From contig DBBL01000124.1 in NCBI GenBank assembly GCA_002292185.1, forward strand, positions 1 to 13,661: a DNA stretch of 13,661 nt, read 5' to 3'. This DNA is from Akkermansiaceae bacterium UBA985 (lineage in GTDB: Bacteria; Verrucomicrobiota; Verrucomicrobiia; Verrucomicrobiales; Akkermansiaceae). Each line of letters opens with the position of its first letter. Position 1 is the first letter of the stretch. The notes beneath the pieces are model-generated. The model worked only from the letters and a program-made list of their open reading frames with translations, was not told the DNA's origin and ran no database searches. A program made the translations under genes and the position numbers. Positions 6,716 through 13,661 of the stretch are shown one piece after another.

Positions 6716-7252
6716 ATGAACTATCAAACGCATAGGCAAAGATCTGGCTTCACCCTCGTTGAGATGACGGTGACCATACTCGTTGGGTTGATGGTCGCTA
6801 CGATTACACTGACTCTTTTTAATAGCCAATTAGCATCCTACAAAATACTCCAAACTCAAAATTTCCTTATCAGTGAAGCCCCCCAGATTAACAATACCCT
6901 CAACCGTATTATCCCCAGAGCCAACTTCTTCCGCATGTATGGATCTCTCACAGATGCCAAGGAAAGCAGTAATGCCGTAATAGCTGACGGTAAAGTCATC
7001 GCACTAAAATTCCAAGATCCGGCCTCACCATCAGACAGCAGCTTTGGCGTCATCGCATATGATGGTGATACGAAGAAGCTAAACTACTATCACCTCGAAA
7101 GCATGGCAGAGTTAGCGGTAGCGGCACCCGCTTGGAGTATCAGTAATCGAATCGAAGATGCCGTTTTTTATGTCGAAAATGGGGTGTTACGCACCAAGCT
7201 CACTGGCCCCAATGGTGAAGAAATCACCTACTCAAGCACAACACTACGATGA
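6716..7252 (+). CDS. minor pseudopilin, PilW/GspJ-like
   Basis: The 178-residue product opens MNYQTHRQRSG then FTLVEMTVTILVGLMVATITLTLF. This is a classical type III signal: short basic leader of 11 residues, Gly at -1, Phe at +1, Glu at +5 (residue 16) and a hydrophobic helix that both anchors the subunit and packs it into the fibre. The soluble part of about 140 residues has GspJ/PilW-like size and beta-rich pattern. It begins two bases after the preceding stop and overlaps the next gene by four bases (ATGA), so the three are almost surely co-translated. Assignment as PilW/GspJ-like rests on order and size only. Confidence 0.9.
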   Translation: MNYQTHRQRSGFTLVEMTVTILVGLMVATITLTLFNSQLASYKILQTQNFLISEAPQINNTLNRIIPRANFFRMYGSLTDAKESSNAVIADGKVIALKFQDPASPSDSSFGVIAYDGDTKKLNYYHLESMAELAVAAPAWSISNRIEDAVFYVENGVLRTKLTGPNGEEITYSSTTLR

Positions 7253-9309
7253 AACGATTCATGACCAAACCAGCCAACCGGACACACAAAAGCAGTCCGG
7301 GTTTCGCCTCATTACTGGTGGTCACCTCAATAGGCATTGCCTTATTAATCATGCTCATCTCCATGTATAGAAATACAGTGGATGCACATGCTGTACAAAA
7401 AAATAATCTGCTCAAAAATGACTACCAACAGCGTGAAGATGCGTTTCTACGAGCATTGACCAACATCATCCCCAACAGAGCAATCCTCTGTATGCAGGAT
7501 GATTCTAAAAACAAAGAATCACTTCAATGGAAAAATATTATCGAGGATGCGCTTGTCATGTCGAATTCTCGCCAAGCGCTGGCTCCCGGAGTCGCCCTCT
7601 CTCTCGGCATAAGCAATGTCCGTAGTGGCAATAACAGCGACTCTAACCTCGAGCTTGGCGCTATTATCAGCGCACTGGCAGGCGGAACGACAGATCCCGA
7701 CGCCATCACCTCAGGCACCAATATATCCGCTAGCACAGATTTCCCCCCTCCCCTCGAATGCAGCAGCTCTGAGAAAATCGATGATTCTCTTTATCCCATT
7801 GTATCTTTAGACAAAAAATATGGCCCCTCGGCCAGCGGGTGGGTACAGGCATCGGTAAGTGATTTCCCATTATATAACTTAATAGACGCTCCGGAGTTGC
7901 ACTTTAATTATCAAAATGACGGCACCTTTATAGCGAAACACAACTGGTGGGCTTTTGAGTTATCTTTTGCTGATCAAGACGCATCAAAGACTAATGTCAT
8001 CACAAGAAAGAAAAAATATCTGGTTTCGCTATATGAAATCCCATCTCAACTCCCTATTAGCGCATCAGCATTCACCACATTTGGTGCGCACAGTGATGGC
8101 ACTGAGTGGTCTAATGTCAGTCTTCGTGGAAGTATCTTTGCAGAAAAAGTAAAAACAGAAGGTGCTTTTTCAACAGATGCCATTTCAGCTCGAAAGGGTG
8201 TGGAAGTTTCTACCAGCACCACCGTCAATGGCACAACCACCGGCGGCGTGACTGGAAGCAACCCCTTCGTCAGCAACACGCGTGAGTTATCTGAAACCGA
8301 GGGTAAGGTTTTCCCTATCTCCTCTTCGTCCGATGGCGGACGGGTTTCCTTTGTCCCCATCAACCGCGGACTTGAATTCTATGATCGCTACACAGGTGAT
8401 CCGGATGAGGATAGTAATAGTAGCAATGCCGTATCTCCCACCTCATGGGACTACTACAGTATCGGTGCAAAACAATGTGGCATGCGGCTTGATGTCATCG
8501 AGGTTATATCCTCTAGCGATCAGACACCCACAGCCATTCGATTCAGCTATTTGAAAGATGATCCTAATGACGGTATTGTCGGATTTCGCTACATAGACAC
8601 TGTGATTTTCAGCAAAAACCCAGACCCTTTGAATCCAGAAGAAGAACTTTGGCCAGATCTTTTAGCTCTGGGCGGGGACACATTCCCCTTCCACGTCGAT
8701 AAATCCTATTCAAGTCGACCTTGTATTGCCATTTACCCTGAGCGTCTTGCTACTTGGCTAGCAAGCAACAATGGTGGATACTTTGACACCAATAACTCCA
8801 TTTCTGTGAATGTCGACCACGTCAACAATCTAGAAATTGCCAAGCCACCTTTCCCAAGTGACGTTGGCGACTTGGCAGTAATGCTCTTAGAAGCCAAGGA
8901 CTTAACCGCGTTCACTGATGGATTTTCATTGGTAACCAATATGCGTCTTATCTTTACCGACGATGTCAATATTACGTCAACAACCACACCGTCTGGTGTT
9001 ATCGTTCCGGCCGGTGAACAGTTTTACCCTCCAGTATCATTTTTTGCTCCCGAAAAACGATTTGGCGACAGCGGCATTGCCCTCAAAATTGATATTGATG
9101 GGCAACTTGGTTCAATAGCCAAGGGAAATACTGAGCCTATACGCATTGCTGACCTGAAAACAGGTTATGCGGATCAAGTTGTCCCAGAAAACATTGTTGC
9201 CAATTTGAAAACTATCGATCACCCGGCAGCATTACCTCCCATCAACATGATGAACTGGATGGTAGTAATTAGGGAAATACATCCTAAATACAACCCATCT
9301 CAGAACTAA
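7249..9309 (+). CDS. very large GspK/PilX-like pseudopilin (686 residues)
   Basis: The N-terminus reads KSSPG (residues 14-18) then FASLLVVTSIGIALLIMLISMY: basic leader, Gly-Phe cut site and hydrophobic helix. Residue +5 is Leu, not Glu. Loss of Glu5 is the hallmark of GspK, which caps the pseudopilus tip; PilX proteins also sit last in such operons. The soluble part of about 650 residues is more than twice the usual GspK. Its middle is rich in Ser, Thr and Gly (for example STSTTVNGTTTGGVTGSN) with a repetitive look near SLRGSIFAEKVKTEGAFSTDAISARKG. Large pilin-like proteins of Verrucomicrobia (the four-gene 'Verru_Chthon cassette', protein A) have a similar build; I cannot confirm membership. 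Gene start overlaps the previous stop; the stop lies 8 bases from that of the converging operon. Confidence 0.88.
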   Translation: MKRFMTKPANRTHKSSPGFASLLVVTSIGIALLIMLISMYRNTVDAHAVQKNNLLKNDYQQREDAFLRALTNIIPNRAILCMQDDSKNKESLQWKNIIEDALVMSNSRQALAPGVALSLGISNVRSGNNSDSNLELGAIISALAGGTTDPDAITSGTNISASTDFPPPLECSSSEKIDDSLYPIVSLDKKYGPSASGWVQASVSDFPLYNLIDAPELHFNYQNDGTFIAKHNWWAFELSFADQDASKTNVITRKKKYLVSLYEIPSQLPISASAFTTFGAHSDGTEWSNVSLRGSIFAEKVKTEGAFSTDAISARKGVEVSTSTTVNGTTTGGVTGSNPFVSNTRELSETEGKVFPISSSSDGGRVSFVPINRGLEFYDRYTGDPDEDSNSSNAVSPTSWDYYSIGAKQCGMRLDVIEVISSSDQTPTAIRFSYLKDDPNDGIVGFRYIDTVIFSKNPDPLNPEEELWPDLLALGGDTFPFHVDKSYSSRPCIAIYPERLATWLASNNGGYFDTNNSISVNVDHVNNLEIAKPPFPSDVGDLAVMLLEAKDLTAFTDGFSLVTNMRLIFTDDVNITSTTTPSGVIVPAGEQFYPPVSFFAPEKRFGDSGIALKIDIDGQLGSIAKGNTEPIRIADLKTGYADQVVPENIVANLKTIDHPAALPPINMMNWMVVIREIHPKYNPSQN

Positions 9310-9317
9310 GGAAAATG

Positions 9318-9818
9318 CTATGGCTTGAGCGGTAATAGCTCACCTTTACCTAGATCTGAGTTTTCTTGAGCCTGATCGATAACTCGCGGCCGATCCTCCA
9401 GGGTACCAAGAGGCTTAAAGGATTCACTATGAGTATCCACTCTAAACGTGAGCTCATCAATATCACGATTACTCTCCGAAATTTGCGCCCTGAGCGCCTT
9501 CTGTTCATTGCGGATAGCTACTAGTATCTCCAAAAGAACCTCATCTGGAGACTGTGCACTTTGCGTATTTTTGTTTGGTTCCGTCAGATTGGAATCTATC
9601 ACAACACCCTCCCCCTTCCCACTGGAAGAAACTATCTTAATATCATACTCCAGGCTCTTGAGCGCATCTGGATGATTTTCAACTAAGCTCTGTTTGAGAA
9701 TATCCTGAGTAGCTGAATCGTCATTAGCCATTTCATGAACATATTTGAAATGAGTGGCTGTAATACCAATGATGATACCTATTGTCATCATGGTGATTGA
9801 GAGGCTAATTCTATTCAT
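9318..9818 (-). CDS. membrane-anchored coiled-coil protein of unknown function
   Basis: Residues 5-24 (SLSITMMTIGIIIGITATHF) form one transmembrane helix or uncleaved signal anchor, leaving about 140 residues outside the cytoplasm. The segment SPDEVLLEILVAIRNEQKALRAQISESNRDIDELTFRVD has the heptad pattern of a coiled coil, and the flanks are polar and probably disordered. A bitopic coiled-coil build is known for alignment proteins such as PilN and GspM, but there is no specific similarity I can claim. It is the last gene of the minus-strand pilus operon, 51 bases after the preceding one, and ends 8 bases from the converging pilin operon. Confidence 0.8.
   Translation of the reverse strand: MNRISLSITMMTIGIIIGITATHFKYVHEMANDDSATQDILKQSLVENHPDALKSLEYDIKIVSSSGKGEGVVIDSNLTEPNKNTQSAQSPDEVLLEILVAIRNEQKALRAQISESNRDIDELTFRVDTHSESFKPLGTLEDRPRVIDQAQENSDLGKGELLPLKP
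9326..9342 (+). terminator. weak hairpin just past the pilin operon
   Basis: TGAGC (9326-9330) pairs with GCTCA (9338-9342) across a 7-base loop, 17 bases after the plus-strand stop and inside the end of the converging gene; CCTTTACC follows. It could help terminate the plus operon, but lacks a proper T-run. Confidence 0.2.
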
Positions 9819-9869
9819 TGAATTTTATGCGCTAAAGTTAAGTAAAGCCCTTGCATCATGGCTCCGCAG

Positions 9870-10373
9870 TCATGGTTTGTCTGTTAATGCATCAACATTA
9901 CTCATGGCAAAAGCACGAGTGATAATGACACGATGCGACCGAGGCGGTATTTTAACCATCGTAAAGCTGTTGCGGGTAATACTAATCTGGCGAATCATTT
10001 CACCACTTGTGTTCAAAGCCTGAACTCCTGCTATCAAATCAATTTCTCCGGATTTGCGAGTTACGCCTATACCGTCTGATCGATAAATTTGGTATGTGGT
10101 GAAGTGATCTTCGCCCGAGACACTGTAGTACAAACGCAGATCTATACCATCCGTGAACACTTGGTAATACAAAGGTGAGATAACTACGGGAGTACCCTCA
10201 CCACGCTCTACTCTGAACTTTGAATTGAGCTGATAGTTACCGATATGGCGAAAAGCCAGTGGCAGACCTTCAGGACGAGCCTCTGATTCGGGATCTGCTA
10301 GGGCATCACCCCCATGAAGCGGCTGTAGTAGCAACCCAAAGAAAATAACGCAGCTGTATACCGTTGATGTCAT
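9870..10373 (-). CDS. exported protein of unknown function in the pilus operon
   Basis: The 167-residue product has a hydrophobic N-terminus (VYSCVIFFGLLLQPL) and a likely signal peptidase cut near DALA (residue 26). The mature part of about 140 residues shows beta alternation (PVVISPLYYQVFTDGIDLRLYYSV, FTMVKIPPRSHRVIITRAF). There is no lipobox, no pilin signature and no recognised family. It lies 21 bases downstream of the pilin gene and upstream of the coiled-coil gene, all on the minus strand, so it is likely co-transcribed. A periplasmic accessory role in pilus or secretion machinery is an inference from position. Confidence 0.8.
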   Translation of the reverse strand: MTSTVYSCVIFFGLLLQPLHGGDALADPESEARPEGLPLAFRHIGNYQLNSKFRVERGEGTPVVISPLYYQVFTDGIDLRLYYSVSGEDHFTTYQIYRSDGIGVTRKSGEIDLIAGVQALNTSGEMIRQISITRNSFTMVKIPPRSHRVIITRAFAMSNVDALTDKP

Positions 10374-10394
10374 ATGAAATGTTCCCCAACTGAA

Positions 10395-10841
10395 TTAACC
10401 TCCGACATCCCATAGCCCGTCATCGGTATCTCCAGATGGGTCATATTCGCTGCCATCACCATCTAGTAAAACAGGAGGGCTGACCGAAACCTTGACCGTC
10501 AAAACACCATTGTCCATGTCCTCTGCCGTGGGTAAAGCACTCAAGTTGCCGGACAAATAAGGAATGATTTTTTCAGCCGTAAGGGAGCTGACACTCTCCG
10601 TAGGATGCTCCGCTAAGTAGGTGCGCTGTGCATTATAGACCATTCTTAGAACGCGTGAGCCTTCCGAGCCTCGCTGCCACTCCCGATATCCACTCATGGA
10701 ATACATCGATATTCCTATAAGGGTCAGTAATACCACAATGACCACAGTCATTTCAAGTATCGTAAGGCCCGCCCTTCCTCGGACAGCCCTTCTTCGACCG
10801 GCCGCAAACGATATACGTGGATGCACAATCTGTTTTAACAT
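10395..10841 (-). CDS. pilin/major pseudopilin (GspG-like) with Arg-rich leader and acidic tail
   Basis: The 148-residue product carries a 25-residue leader (longer than usual) with seven Arg, including RRR and RGR, then the cut site AG before LTILEMTVVIVVLLTLIGISMYSM: Gly at -1, Leu at +1, Glu at +5 (residue 30). The mature part has an N-terminal alpha helix including EGSRVLRMVYNAQRTYLAEHP, which resembles the GspG/pilin spine, and a short C-terminal domain. The end, LDGDGSEYDPSGDTDDGLWDVGG, has Asp spacing like the calcium loop of GspG or EF-hand-type sites. As the only pilin next to the ATPase and platform genes it is the best candidate for the main fibre subunit. A promoter candidate stands upstream, consistent with higher expression than the assembly genes. 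Confidence 0.9.
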   Translation of the reverse strand: MLKQIVHPRISFAAGRRRAVRGRAGLTILEMTVVIVVLLTLIGISMYSMSGYREWQRGSEGSRVLRMVYNAQRTYLAEHPTESVSSLTAEKIIPYLSGNLSALPTAEDMDNGVLTVKVSVSPPVLLDGDGSEYDPSGDTDDGLWDVGG

Positions 10842-10898
10842 CTTCTAATAGAGTATCAGCTTAGCCTTTATTGAAAATAAAAAAATATGAAATATTAG

Positions 10899-10928
10899 CC
10901 TATACGACTCATTTACACGGCCTGCCAA
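10899..10928 (-). promoter_or_regulatory. candidate sigma70-type promoter for the pilin gene
   Basis: On the minus strand, TTGGCA (10928-10923; one mismatch to TTGACA) is followed after 18 bases by TATAGG (10904-10899; four of six to TATAAT). It lies 58 bases upstream of the pilin start, in an AT-rich spacer that otherwise breaks the tight operon. The match is moderate. Confidence 0.35.
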
Positions 10929-10934
10929 ACCAGC

Positions 10935-10953
10935 GTAGCTAGGCCCTAGCTAC
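10935..10953. repeat. 19-base inverted repeat at the end of the 140-residue gene
   Basis: GTAGCTAGGCCCTAGCTAC is a perfect inverted repeat with 9-base arms around a central C, overlapping the TAG stop of the 10950-11372 gene. In RNA it would form an 8-base-pair stem with a 3-base loop. No T-run follows on either strand. It could be a transcription attenuator, an mRNA processing or stability hairpin between assembly genes and pilin, or an operator next to the pilin promoter. Confidence 0.55.
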
Positions 10954-11372
10954 ATGCCCGACTTAAGCTCTTCGATGGTATCCATGATCGTGCTGCGTAG
11001 CTCTTCATTCTGAGACAGTTTGAATACACCATATCCGCCAGCAGACACTAAGATGATGCTGATAAATCTTAATATCCACATGTAGGTAAAACTTTTACCC
11101 TCTGGTGCAATACGTTGATTATACCAATTTTTTCCCTCCACCACGTGAACGGCATGCATGATGTGGTCTTCTTTCAACAACTGCATCATATTTTGAGCGA
11201 TCTCATTATCCTTGATCATGATGCGGTGGCGGTAGTCGCCACCTTTGTTTTGTTCAATATCCTCTATCTCTACACCACTCGGGAGTTCACGTTCTGGAAG
11301 CCTGAGCGTTAAAATATGCGTTTCGTAAATGAAACGCTCTTTGAGCCAGCGATCTAACTTGGTTAGTTGCAT
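10950..11372 (-). CDS. membrane protein of unknown function between gspF-like and pilin genes
   Basis: The 140-residue product has a soluble N-terminal part of about 95 residues, a single transmembrane helix at about 97-117 (YMWILRFISIILVSAGGYGVF), and a short charged C-terminal tail. There is no signal peptide, so the N-terminal part is expected in the cytoplasm. Notable is IAPEGKSFTYMW just before the helix. It starts 20 bases after the stop of the platform gene and so belongs to the same transcript. I recall similar small proteins next to pilus genes in Akkermansia-like genomes but have no family name for it. A role as partner of the ATPase or platform protein is an inference. Confidence 0.85.
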   Translation of the reverse strand: MQLTKLDRWLKERFIYETHILTLRLPERELPSGVEIEDIEQNKGGDYRHRIMIKDNEIAQNMMQLLKEDHIMHAVHVVEGKNWYNQRIAPEGKSFTYMWILRFISIILVSAGGYGVFKLSQNEELRSTIMDTIEELKSGM

Positions 11373-11392
11373 AAACGATTATTATAAGCTCA

Positions 11393-12526
11393 TTACATTG
11401 CCTCCTGCATCATCTGGGGCCCCATCATGAAGATTGGCATGAAGGTTCCTAGGAATACCCCAGCAATCAGCATCACCGCAATGATCATCACGACAAGGCT
11501 GATAAACTGGCTAAAATCATCCATGAGCTGATCAGCATCTTCTTCAAACATCTCGGAAAGCATTTGCAGCTGGGTATCAAGTGACGCGGACCTCTCACCA
11601 ATGGCAAGCATGTGAACCACCTGAGGGTCAACGGATGTATACTTGGCAAATGCAGACGAAACGGGCACACCAGATTTTTCGTAAGCATCTGCAGCCTTTT
11701 GGAGCTCATTATAGAATGGCGTTTTCTTTACACTATTCGCCGCTACCCTCAATGATTTAGCGAGGTTGATACCATTGGCGTAGAGTAAGCGCACAGTAGA
11801 CAGCAATGTCATCTGACGAAGACTCATAATCATGGATCTGACCACTCGAAATTTTGCCATGGCAAGGTTGGTGATCATATTTTTAACCACTGTCGACTTC
11901 CAGATGGTAATCCCCGTTGCCACCAAAATCAGTACAACAAGTGGCCATATTGCTTGAACTATATGACTTATCTGAAAGGACAACTTCACTAGCCCCTTTG
12001 GCTCCATTCCCGCCATCATCGTTTCTACTTGGGGAACAATCTTGACCTGTGATGCGATAAACGCACCCACCAAAATGGGTATTACGATACACGGCATCAT
12101 GATCAGTTTGCGGATCTTTTTACGAAAATGCATCTCGCTTTTGATTCGCTTACCAAGCTCTGCAAATGCCGTATCCAGCTGACCTGTATCACCACCCGCC
12201 TGGATGAGTCCGATGGTCATATCATCGAATTTTTCAGACCTCCTAAAAGCCGCGTGAATGGGAACCCCTTTATTGACATCTGAATAAATCTCATTGAGTG
12301 CGCTAACCAAATTCTTGTTAGGATGTCCGTGTGCGTAATACTTGATTGCATCTGCAGTACTGATCTGGGCTCGCAGCATCGAAGCCAGCGATCGGAACAT
12401 CTGAACCAACTCCCTTTTTTTGAACAGCTTGACACGAGGGGCGAAAAAACTCGACTGCGCCTTTTTCTTAGGCTCCACCTTGCTATCCGCATTTAAAGCG
12501 CTACTTCCCAGCGATGATTTACTCAT
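11393..12526 (-). CDS. GspF/PilC-family inner-membrane platform protein
   Basis: This is the polytopic inner-membrane protein around which pilins are assembled and on which the ATPase acts. The 377-residue product is near the family size (about 400) and contains two T2SSF repeats, roughly residues 40-165 and 235-365. The paired family signature appears as IQAGGDTGQLD (108-118) and LAIGERSASLD (307-317). Transmembrane helices lie at about 143-160, 192-209 and 343-362, the standard three. The N-terminal 30 residues are polar, with a KKK patch. It starts 12 bases after the ATPase stop. It could serve a type IV pilus or a type II secretion system; the sequence does not decide, so no gene symbol is given. 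Confidence 0.95.
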   Translation of the reverse strand: MSKSSLGSSALNADSKVEPKKKAQSSFFAPRVKLFKKRELVQMFRSLASMLRAQISTADAIKYYAHGHPNKNLVSALNEIYSDVNKGVPIHAAFRRSEKFDDMTIGLIQAGGDTGQLDTAFAELGKRIKSEMHFRKKIRKLIMMPCIVIPILVGAFIASQVKIVPQVETMMAGMEPKGLVKLSFQISHIVQAIWPLVVLILVATGITIWKSTVVKNMITNLAMAKFRVVRSMIMSLRQMTLLSTVRLLYANGINLAKSLRVAANSVKKTPFYNELQKAADAYEKSGVPVSSAFAKYTSVDPQVVHMLAIGERSASLDTQLQMLSEMFEEDADQLMDDFSQFISLVVMIIAVMLIAGVFLGTFMPIFMMGPQMMQEAM

Positions 12527-12538
12527 GATGTATGTATT

Positions 12539-13661
12539 CTAGTCATCTGTGCTCATATCAATCATTTTACTAATGGCCGCCAGATCGGTTTTGCCCTCTT
12601 TCAATAACTTTAAACCGTTATTGCGCAAATTGGGTAGGATTCCCTCCTCTTGAATTTTAAGTTCCAATTCATAAGGTGTGATTTCGCCCTTTGAGAGCAT
12701 ATCGGAAACCTTGGGTGTAATAGGAATAATTTCTAATATCGCCGTGCGGCCAGCATATCCAGATCCATGACACTCCGGACAACCCTCAGGTAAATGAGTA
12801 TAAACAAGCTGGCTTTTCCAGCTCTTATCGAGCCCATAGATGATGCGATCCTTCTCTGAAACACCCCTCTGTTCAATTTTACAATAAGGGCAAAGAATTT
12901 TGATCAAACGTTGCGCACAAGCAGCCTTCAGTGTCTGGGCAATCTTCCAACGTTCGATCCCTAATTGCTCGAAACGCTCGATGATTTGCGACGCCCGAGG
13001 CGTGTGAATTGTCGTTAACACTTTGTGCCCCGTTACGGCCGCTTCAATGGCGAGCTCTGCAGATTCAATATCGCGCACCTCACCCATCAGAATAATATCG
13101 GGATCACTACGCATAAAACTCGCAATCATCGGCTTAAACTCAGATGGATTTCTCAGGTCACAGTGGGTCACCCCCGGTATCTCATCCTCTACTGGGTTTT
13201 CAAGGGTCAGTATATTAACATCCGGAGTATTCATCTCACGCAGGATAGCGTTGAGCGTAGTCGATTTGCCTGACCCTGTGGGACCGCTCATGACAATGAT
13301 CCCTGCAGGAATCTTCATCACTTTATCAATGGCTAGTAGCGTAGCCTCATCAAAAGCAAGTGAACCCTTTCCTAAGGTCACATCCAGGTGACCTTTATCC
13401 AGCAGGCGCATCGTAATATGATAACCTCGATAGGTTCGGTGGCGCTCATAGCGGATATCAATAGGACGTCTGTAATAGGAAATCGTAAAGCGCCCTGAAA
13501 TGCCGGGTGTTGTGTTCCGAATCTCAGCAGGAAGCTTCATCAAGTTCAAAAGATACGCATCAAGACGATCTTTAATCTTCATTGGAAGTTCTGTCTTTTT
13601 GCCAATATCTCCATCGACACGATACGCGTAGTAAAAAACTTCTTTCTCTACCTTGAAGTGA
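12539..13661 (-). CDS. GspE/PilB-family assembly ATPase (5' end outside window)
   Basis: The motor ATPase for pilus or pseudopilus extension. The frame is open to the right edge: 26 more residues (HFKVEKEVFYYAYRVDGD...) precede the internal Met at 13582 and match the second N-terminal domain (VHF...YRVDG), so that Met is not the start and the N-terminal N1 region is missing from view. Numbered from Met at 13582: Walker A GPTGSGKST at 100-108, Asp box LTLENPVED at 125-133, Walker B IILMGEVRD at 163-171, His box TTIHT at 190-194, and the zinc tetracysteine CPYC (231-234) with CPEC (268-271). The tetracysteine marks GspE/PilB and argues against the PilT retraction type. The first gene of the minus-strand operon visible here. 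Confidence 0.95.
   Translation of the reverse strand, partial: HFKVEKEVFYYAYRVDGDIGKKTELPMKIKDRLDAYLLNLMKLPAEIRNTTPGISGRFTISYYRRPIDIRYERHRTYRGYHITMRLLDKGHLDVTLGKGSLAFDEATLLAIDKVMKIPAGIIVMSGPTGSGKSTTLNAILREMNTPDVNILTLENPVEDEIPGVTHCDLRNPSEFKPMIASFMRSDPDIILMGEVRDIESAELAIEAAVTGHKVLTTIHTPRASQIIERFEQLGIERWKIAQTLKAACAQRLIKILCPYCKIEQRGVSEKDRIIYGLDKSWKSQLVYTHLPEGCPECHGSGYAGRTAILEIIPITPKVSDMLSKGEITPYELELKIQEEGILPNLRNNGLKLLKEGKTDLAAISKMIDMSTDD

Noticed and set aside
13580..13582. Met at 13582 as the start of the assembly ATPase
   Set aside because: The frame continues to the window edge with residues HFKVEKEVFYYAYRVDGD that match the preceding domain of GspE/PilB proteins, so the true start lies outside.
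1..13661. CRISPR array, tRNA, rRNA, transposase or integrase
   Set aside because: No regularly spaced repeats, no tRNA cloverleaf or rRNA sequence, and no transposase or recombinase motif was seen on either strand.

Overview
The window looks like a chromosomal segment of a member of the Verrucomicrobiota, probably class Verrucomicrobiae (the group of Akkermansia, Rubritalea and Haloferula). The inference rests on the style of the pseudopilin genes, the many secreted proteins found mainly in that phylum, and start codons that mostly lack a clear Shine-Dalgarno site. No 16S or other decisive marker is present, so the placement is by impression and not by alignment.

Layout. Left (1-1732): two divergently transcribed housekeeping genes, panD (aspartate 1-decarboxylase, minus strand) and ychF (Obg-family ATPase, plus strand); a minus-strand reading frame may run off the left edge. 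Middle-left (1733-5581): a 379-base AT-rich spacer with no convincing gene, then four plus-strand genes for exported proteins. One of these carries sequence resembling the double-psi beta-barrel of RlpA; the other three I do not recognise. A fifth exported protein (5568-6149, minus) overlaps the end of the last one tail to tail.

Right half (about 6150-13661): a type IV pilus / type II secretion-like machine split into two convergent operons. The plus-strand operon encodes three tightly coupled (pseudo)pilins: a 145-residue or longer one whose leader lies upstream of the first ordinary start codon, a 178-residue classical one, and a very large 686-residue one that lacks the conserved Glu5, as GspK does. 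The minus-strand operon enters from the right edge and reads: GspE/PilB assembly ATPase (5' end outside the window), GspF/PilC platform protein, a 140-residue membrane protein, an internal promoter candidate, a 148-residue pilin with an Arg-rich leader and an acidic calcium-site-like tail, an exported 167-residue protein, and a membrane-anchored coiled-coil 166-residue protein. The two operons end 8 bases apart.

How they may work together (inference): the ATPase and platform protein would drive assembly of the 148-residue pilin into a fibre, the three plus-strand minor pilins would form the tip or priming complex, and the unrecognised membrane and exported proteins would be lineage-specific parts of the envelope machine. 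Prepilin peptidase, secretin and PilM/N/O-type parts are not in this window and must be encoded elsewhere.
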